DNA of 9,594 bases, from positions 1 to 9,594 of the forward strand of contig JAEXXS010000120.1 in assembly GCA_023451915.1 (NCBI GenBank), in the 5' to 3' direction. The number at the start of each line of letters is the position of its first letter. The stretch's first letter is position 1. Shown here one piece after another: positions 6,367 through 9,594 of this stretch. The position numbers and the translations under genes are program-made. The notes beneath the pieces were generated by a model, which was given only the letters and a program-made list of their open reading frames with translations, made no database searches and had not been told where the DNA came from. The DNA comes from Pseudomonadota bacterium. GTDB taxonomy: Bacteria > Pseudomonadota > Alphaproteobacteria > Rhizobiales > Rhizobiaceae.

Positions 6367-7248
6367 TTACCGCACCCGCATTTCGCGGGGCGGGGCCCCG
6401 TAGGCGCGGCGATAATCGCGGCTGAACTGCGTCGGGCTTTCATAGCCGACAGCAAAGGCAACCGATGAAACCGGCACGGCGGTCTCGCTTAAACGGCGGC
6501 GCGCTTCCAGAAGCCGCAGCGCCTTTTGATATTGCAGCGGCGTGGTGGCCGTGACGGATTTGAAATGCTCGTGAAAGCTGGAAGGGCTCATTCCGGCAAT
6601 ATCCGCCAGCTCTTCCGTGCGGATCGGGTTGTTCCAGTGCTGCTTGATATGGGTGATCGCTTTTGCAATGCGGCTTGCCGGGCTGCCCGGCTGGGCGAGC
6701 TGGCGCAACATCGCGCCGTTGCGGGTCAAAAGCACGCGGAAATGCAATTCCTTGCGGATCAAAGGCTCGAGAACGCGGCGTTCGAGCGGCTTGTCGCGCA
6801 GATCGAGCAGCCGCGTCATGGCATCAGTCACGCCCGCATCGGCCGTGCCTGTGGCCACGGCTTCGCTGCGCGCCGCCGCGATCATTTCTGGCTCAATCTC
6901 GCCCTGCAGGGCGCGCAATAGTTCCAGATCGATCCGGCAGGCCAAAGCCACATAGGGCCTATCGGGGCTCGCTTCGATGATGCGCGCGCCCGTAATCAAT
7001 TCATGCGAGACTATCGCCGTCATGCCCGCATCAAAACGAACGGCTCGCTCACCATGCAGGATTTCTTTGGCCCCCTGGAGGACCAGGCAAATCATCGGCT
7101 GATACATATCGGGTCGAATGGCCGATATGGCCGGGGAACAGACCACGGTTACGCCGTCGATGCCGGTCGGCGCAGGATAAGGCCCAGCCTCGGTTTCGCG
7201 GGCGATTTCGATGCAGCGGGCTGCGAGATTTGAAGCATGTTCGGACAT
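6367..7248 (-). CDS. AraC family transcriptional regulator
   Basis: This is a DNA-binding transcription factor of 293 residues from the chosen start. Residues about 25-180 match the AraC_N type ligand-binding domain (GIDGVTVVCSP, MICLVLQGAKEILHGE, FDAGMTAIVSHELITGA). Residues about 190-293 form the two helix-turn-helix motifs of the AraC/XylS domain: TEELADIAGMSPSSFHEHFK, then VSSVAFAVGYESPTQFSRDY ending in the YRRAYGAPPREMR signature. E. coli YqhC has the same architecture and controls aldehyde-reducing enzymes. Here the regulator sits between an aldo/keto reductase (same strand, downstream) and a divergent SDR, so it probably controls one or both. The ATG at 7248 (MSEHASNL) is preferred. 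A frame from 7314 adds 22 residues; neither start has a good ribosome site. Confidence 0.92.
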   Translation of the reverse strand: MSEHASNLAARCIEIARETEAGPYPAPTGIDGVTVVCSPAISAIRPDMYQPMICLVLQGAKEILHGERAVRFDAGMTAIVSHELITGARIIEASPDRPYVALACRIDLELLRALQGEIEPEMIAAARSEAVATGTADAGVTDAMTRLLDLRDKPLERRVLEPLIRKELHFRVLLTRNGAMLRQLAQPGSPASRIAKAITHIKQHWNNPIRTEELADIAGMSPSSFHEHFKSVTATTPLQYQKALRLLEARRRLSETAVPVSSVAFAVGYESPTQFSRDYRRAYGAPPREMRVR

Positions 7249-7263
7249 AGGAAAAGCATAGCA
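7249..7263 (-). promoter_or_regulatory. candidate extended -10 promoter for the araC gene
   Basis: Read on the - strand, TGCTATGCT (7263 to 7255) is an extended -10 element (TG, one base, then TATGCT, four of six matches). Its end lies six bases before the ATG at 7248, which would place transcription start at or near the start codon. That would explain the missing ribosome binding site. No good -35 was seen. Confidence 0.3.
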
Positions 7264-7312
7264 AGCCTTTGTTTCCCGTAACACAGAAATCGGAGCCTTC
7301 GGAGGAATGGGC

Positions 7313-7381
7313 ATGTTTCATGGAGAATGTGGCAGGCCGAACGAACCGGAAAGCGCCATTATAGAAACCACAATTCATTGA
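7313..7381 (+). CDS. candidate 22-aa leader ORF upstream of the SDR gene
   Basis: The ATG at 7313 has a strong GGAGG seven bases upstream (7301-7305); an in-frame ATG at 7307 lies too close to it. The frame runs 22 codons to TGA at 7379-7381, leaving 16 bases to the SDR start, enough only for the SDR ribosome site. The product starts MFHGECGRPNEP and ends in IHH-free ETTIH; it has one cysteine and no membrane segment. It contains AGG and ATA, codons uncommon in the neighbouring genes. It could be a regulatory leader peptide or chance. It can only be made if the SDR promoter lies left of about 7300. Confidence 0.25.
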   Translation: MFHGECGRPNEPESAIIETTIH

Positions 7382-7397
7382 ACGAAAGGAAACTGAC

Positions 7398-8150
7398 ATG
7401 ACGATTGCACTCATAACGGGCGGCAGCCGGGGGCTTGGCCGCAACGTAGCACTTCATCTGGCCAGACAGGGCGTCGGCATCGTCCTGACCTATCAGAGCA
7501 ATGCGAAAGCGGCCGAAGAGACGGTTTTGGAAATTGCAGCTGAGGGCGGCGCCGCCATTGCCCTGCCGCTCGACACGGGGAAGGTGGCAAGTTTTGCCGC
7601 TTTTGCTGAAAAATTGCAGCAGGCGCTTCAGGAAAAATGGGGCCGTAAGACCTTCGATTATCTGGTGAACAATGCCGGGCATGGCGTTCACAAGCCATTT
7701 GCCGAAACCACGGAAGAAGATTTCGACGGTCTGGTGAATGTGCATCTGAAAGGCGTTTTCTTCCTGACGCAGACCCTGCTACCGCTGATCGCGGATGGCG
7801 GCAAGATTTTGAACGTCTCCAGCGGTCTCGCTCGTTTCGCGTTGCCGGGCTATTCGGCCTATGCCACCATGAAGGGCGGCATCGAGGTTCTGACCCGCTA
7901 TCTCGCCCGCGAGCTTGGCCCGCGTGGTATTGCGGTGAACGCGATTGCGCCGGGCGCCATCGAAACGGATTTCGGCGGTGGCGTGGTGCGCGACAGGCCG
8001 GAAGTCAACAAGATGGTGGCGAACGCCACGGCCATGGGTCGCGTTGGACGCCCGGATGATATTGGCGGTGCGGTTGCAGCCATTCTTTCAGGCGGCACGG
8101 GCTGGATCACCGGCCAGCGCATCGAAGTGTCCGGCGGTCAGAATATCTGA
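7398..8150 (+). CDS. short-chain dehydrogenase/reductase (FabG-like SDR)
   Basis: This is a classical NAD(P)(H)-dependent oxidoreductase with a Rossmann fold and 250 residues. The cofactor loop TGGSRGLG is at 7-14, the NNAG motif at 91-94 and the structural asparagine at N114. The catalytic triad is S142, Y155 and K159 (YSAYATMKG). The IAPGAIETD segment at 183-191 and the C-terminal ITGQRIEVSGG are typical. The TGGSR loop favours NADPH. The ATG has AAGGA seven bases upstream. It resembles FabG, but it lies outside the fatty acid cluster and next to an AraC regulator and an aldo/keto reductase. A role in reduction of a carbonyl compound or sugar is more likely than in fatty acid synthesis; the substrate cannot be read from sequence. 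It ends 15 bases from a convergent small gene with no terminator between them. Confidence 0.93.
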   Translation: MTIALITGGSRGLGRNVALHLARQGVGIVLTYQSNAKAAEETVLEIAAEGGAAIALPLDTGKVASFAAFAEKLQQALQEKWGRKTFDYLVNNAGHGVHKPFAETTEEDFDGLVNVHLKGVFFLTQTLLPLIADGGKILNVSSGLARFALPGYSAYATMKGGIEVLTRYLARELGPRGIAVNAIAPGAIETDFGGGVVRDRPEVNKMVANATAMGRVGRPDDIGGAVAAILSGGTGWITGQRIEVSGGQNI

Positions 8151-8165
8151 CCCCGAACGGGCGCA

Positions 8166-8312
8166 TCAACCGGCCAGGATCAAAAGCCCGTCCACAAGCG
8201 CGAGGAGCAGGATCAGCGCACCCATCGTGATTGCCGTGATGATGAGCATGCGCTTCTGTCGATTGCGCTTGTCGGGCTGCTTTCCTGTCCAGTCATATGA
8301 AGAACCAGGCAT
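8166..8312 (-). CDS. small single-pass membrane protein, 48 aa
   Basis: I do not recognise a named family. The frame encodes 48 residues. A hydrophilic, basic N-terminus (MPGSSYDWTGKQPDKRNRQK, 1-20) is followed by a hydrophobic helix at about 22-46, with an aspartate at 41 inside it. The positive charges before the helix predict the N-terminus in the cytoplasm. GGAG at 8319-8322 lies six bases before the ATG at 8312, which selects this start over the in-frame ATG at 8318. A good sigma-70 type promoter lies at 8359-8388. The gene is downstream of tldD on the same strand and convergent with the SDR gene. Amphipathic-looking design, ribosome site and promoter together make it a likely real gene; function unknown. 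Confidence 0.75.
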   Translation of the reverse strand: MPGSSYDWTGKQPDKRNRQKRMLIITAITMGALILLLALVDGLLILAG

Positions 8313-8340
8313 ATGCATCTCCAGATCAGCCTATATTTCC

Positions 8341-8375
8341 TATAAGCCTTCGGAGATACTTATAAACGCCTTCGG
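8341..8375. repeat. imperfect direct repeat in the small-gene promoter
   Basis: TATAAGCCTTCGG (8341-8353) and TATAAACGCCTTCGG (8361-8375) are imperfect copies spaced 20 bases apart start to start. On the - strand they read CCGAAGGC followed by TTATA, so the second copy, nearer tldD, carries the proposed -10 box. They may be two binding sites for a regulator or a duplicated promoter element. Confidence 0.45.
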
Positions 8376-8388
8376 TGCAGGTTTTCAA
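8359..8388 (-). promoter_or_regulatory. sigma-70 type promoter for the 48-aa membrane protein gene
   Basis: On the - strand TTGAAA (8388-8383) is a five of six match to -35 and TATAAG (8364-8359) a five of six match to -10, with an 18-base spacer. An alternative TTATAA box one base earlier gives 17. Transcription would start near 8352, leaving a leader of about 40 bases before the ATG at 8312. Confidence 0.6.
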
Positions 8389-8411
8389 ATGGGCTGAACT
8401 TTTGTTGCGAA

Positions 8412-8434
8412 ACGGCGGTCTGTCAGACCGCCGT
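8412..8434 (-). terminator. hairpin spanning the tldD stop codon
   Basis: On the - strand ACGGCGGTCT and AGACCGCCGT form a perfect 10-base-pair stem around GAC. The left arm is the last tldD codons and the TGA stop falls at the loop. Only TTT follows the stem, so termination may be modest; the hairpin may instead protect the tldD 3' end. It separates tldD from the small membrane gene. Confidence 0.6.
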
Positions 8435-9594
8435 GCCGCCCACAGTGACCTGATCCATACGCAGATGCGGCTGGCCCACACCAACGGGCACCCACTGGCC
8501 GCCCTTGCCGCAATTACCGCTGCCGGTATCGAGCTTCATGTCGTTGCCGATCATCGAAATGCGCTGCATGGCATCGGGACCATTGCCGATCAGCATCGCA
8601 CCCTTGATCGGCGCGGCGACCTTACCGTTCTCGATCATATAGGCTTCCGTGCAGCCGAACACGAACTTGCCGGAGGTGATATCCACCTGTCCGCCGCCGA
8701 AGGAAACGGCATAAATGCCTTTCTTCATGGAGGCGATGATCTCTTCCGGCCTCTTGTCGCCAGAAAGCATATAGGTGTTGGTCATGCGCGGCATCGGCGC
8801 ATGGGCATAGGATTCACGGCGTCCGTTACCGGTCGCTTCCATGCCCATCAGGCGCGCATTCTGCCGGTCCTGCATGTAATTGACGAGCTTGCCGTCATCG
8901 ATCAGCACCGTGCGGTTGGTCGGCGTGCCTTCATCGTCGATGGTCAAGGAGCCGCGACGCTCGGCAATCGTGCCGTCATCGACGACCGTGACACCCTTGG
9001 ACGCCACCTGCTGGCCAAGAAGTCCCGCAAAGGCTGAGGTCTTCTTGCGGTTGAAATCGCCTTCAAGGCCGTGGCCAACCGCTTCATGCAGCATGACGCC
9101 CGGCCAGCCATTGGCGAGAACAATGTCGAATGTACCTGCCGGGGCAGGGATCGCTTCCAGATTGACCAGCGCCTGCCGAAGAGCTTCATCGGCGGCGTGC
9201 TGCCAGCTTTCAACGGTAATGAACTCGCCAAAGCCCTTGCGCCCGCCCAGCGTATGCGAGCCCGATTCCTGACGGTCGCCGCTGCCTGCCACGACCGACA
9301 CGGTGAGCCGTACCATGGGGCGGATATCGCGCACAAAATGGCCGTCAGCGCGCAGGATTTCGACCTGCTGCCACGAACCGGCGAGCGAGACGGAAACCTG
9401 ACGGACCTTTGGGTCCTTGGCGCGCAGATAGCCGTCGATCTGCTGCAAAAGCTGCACTTTCGCATCGAAGCTCGGCGAGCCGATCGGGTTTTCGTCGGTA
9501 TAGAGGTGGCGATTGGTTCCCGCAGGCGCTGCGGCATAGGTGCCGCCATAGCCCTTGATGGTCGCGGAAACCGCATCGGAGGCGCGCTTCAGCG
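8423..9594 (-). CDS. tldD: metalloprotease TldD, 3' part (gene continues past window edge)
   Basis: TldD forms a heterodimeric zinc metalloprotease with TldE/PmbA that degrades unfolded peptides threaded into its cavity. In E. coli it is needed for microcin B17 maturation and CcdA turnover. The visible 389 C-terminal residues run from the right edge to TGA at 8423. About 80 N-terminal residues are expected to lie beyond 9594, since family members are about 470 long. The zinc motif HEAVGHGLEGDF is encoded at 9088 downwards, with metal ligands H (9086-9088) and H (9071-9073) and the catalytic E between them. The conserved C-terminal cysteine (codon 8510-8512, in GNCGKGGQ) precedes VPVGVGQP, as in E. 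coli TldD. The nearest in-frame GTG at 9457 is internal, because homology-like sequence (YGGTYAAAP, TDENPIGSPSF) continues upstream in frame. Confidence 0.96.
   Translation of the reverse strand, partial: LKRASDAVSATIKGYGGTYAAAPAGTNRHLYTDENPIGSPSFDAKVQLLQQIDGYLRAKDPKVRQVSVSLAGSWQQVEILRADGHFVRDIRPMVRLTVSVVAGSGDRQESGSHTLGGRKGFGEFITVESWQHAADEALRQALVNLEAIPAPAGTFDIVLANGWPGVMLHEAVGHGLEGDFNRKKTSAFAGLLGQQVASKGVTVVDDGTIAERRGSLTIDDEGTPTNRTVLIDDGKLVNYMQDRQNARLMGMEATGNGRRESYAHAPMPRMTNTYMLSGDKRPEEIIASMKKGIYAVSFGGGQVDITSGKFVFGCTEAYMIENGKVAAPIKGAMLIGNGPDAMQRISMIGNDMKLDTGSGNCGKGGQWVPVGVGQPHLRMDQVTVGGTAV

Noticed and set aside
5320..6468. 382-codon + strand frame opposite the aldo/keto reductase
   Set aside because: Starts inside the terminator and lies antisense to a gene with clear AKR motifs; no domain in the product.
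7359..7365. TATAGA/TTATAG as the SDR promoter -10
   Set aside because: No -35 at a suitable distance. It could work with an activator, so it was kept only as an alternative and not listed as a feature.
8375..9037. 220-codon + strand frame opposite tldD
   Set aside because: Mirror frame of tldD, no ribosome site, His-rich shadow composition.
1..9594. CRISPR array, transposase, phage, toxin-antitoxin or defence genes
   Set aside because: No regularly spaced repeats, transposase motifs or known defence domains were seen on either strand.

Overview
The window looks like chromosomal DNA of an alphaproteobacterium of the Hyphomicrobiales/Rhizobiales, most probably the Brucellaceae (Brucella/Ochrobactrum). 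The basis is the gene order acpP-fabF-mltG-yicC-gmk, protein sequences that read like the Brucella/Ochrobactrum versions (from memory; no search was run), high coding GC, and a composite palindromic intergenic repeat of a style I associate with that family.

Left half (1-5145, all + strand): a housekeeping block. It holds acyl carrier protein (acpP), beta-ketoacyl-ACP synthase II (fabF), the membrane-anchored lytic transglycosylase MltG, the YicC-family endoribonuclease, and guanylate kinase (gmk). acpP and fabF are separated by a structured 345-base gap with two hairpins. fabF ends at a strong intrinsic terminator, so mltG-yicC-gmk is probably a separate transcription unit, with yicC and gmk only 7 bases apart.

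Middle (5146-5355): an intergenic region made almost wholly of inverted repeats. A mosaic palindromic element (about 5156-5305) is followed by a perfect bidirectional terminator shared by the convergent gmk and aldo/keto reductase genes.

Right-centre (5356-8150): a small redox and regulator module. A PdxI/YdbC-like aldo/keto reductase and an AraC-family regulator with an AraC_N domain lie on the - strand, and a short-chain dehydrogenase/reductase lies divergently on the + strand. Regulator, AKR and SDR together suggest carbonyl-compound or vitamin B6 metabolism under local control; this is inference. Both control regions contain short open frames with plausible ribosome binding sites: a 34-codon Cys-rich frame between araC and the AKR, and a 22-codon frame just upstream of the SDR. 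Either could be a leader peptide or chance.

Right end (8151-9594, - strand): a 48-residue single-pass membrane protein with its own good promoter, and the 3' part of tldD (zinc metalloprotease), which runs off the window edge. The tldD stop codon lies in the loop of a strong hairpin whose left arm is formed by its last codons.

No tRNA, rRNA, CRISPR array, transposase or phage gene was seen. I see no clearly novel multi-gene system. The least ordinary items are the small membrane protein, the two candidate short ORFs around the AraC gene, and the nested palindromic repeat.
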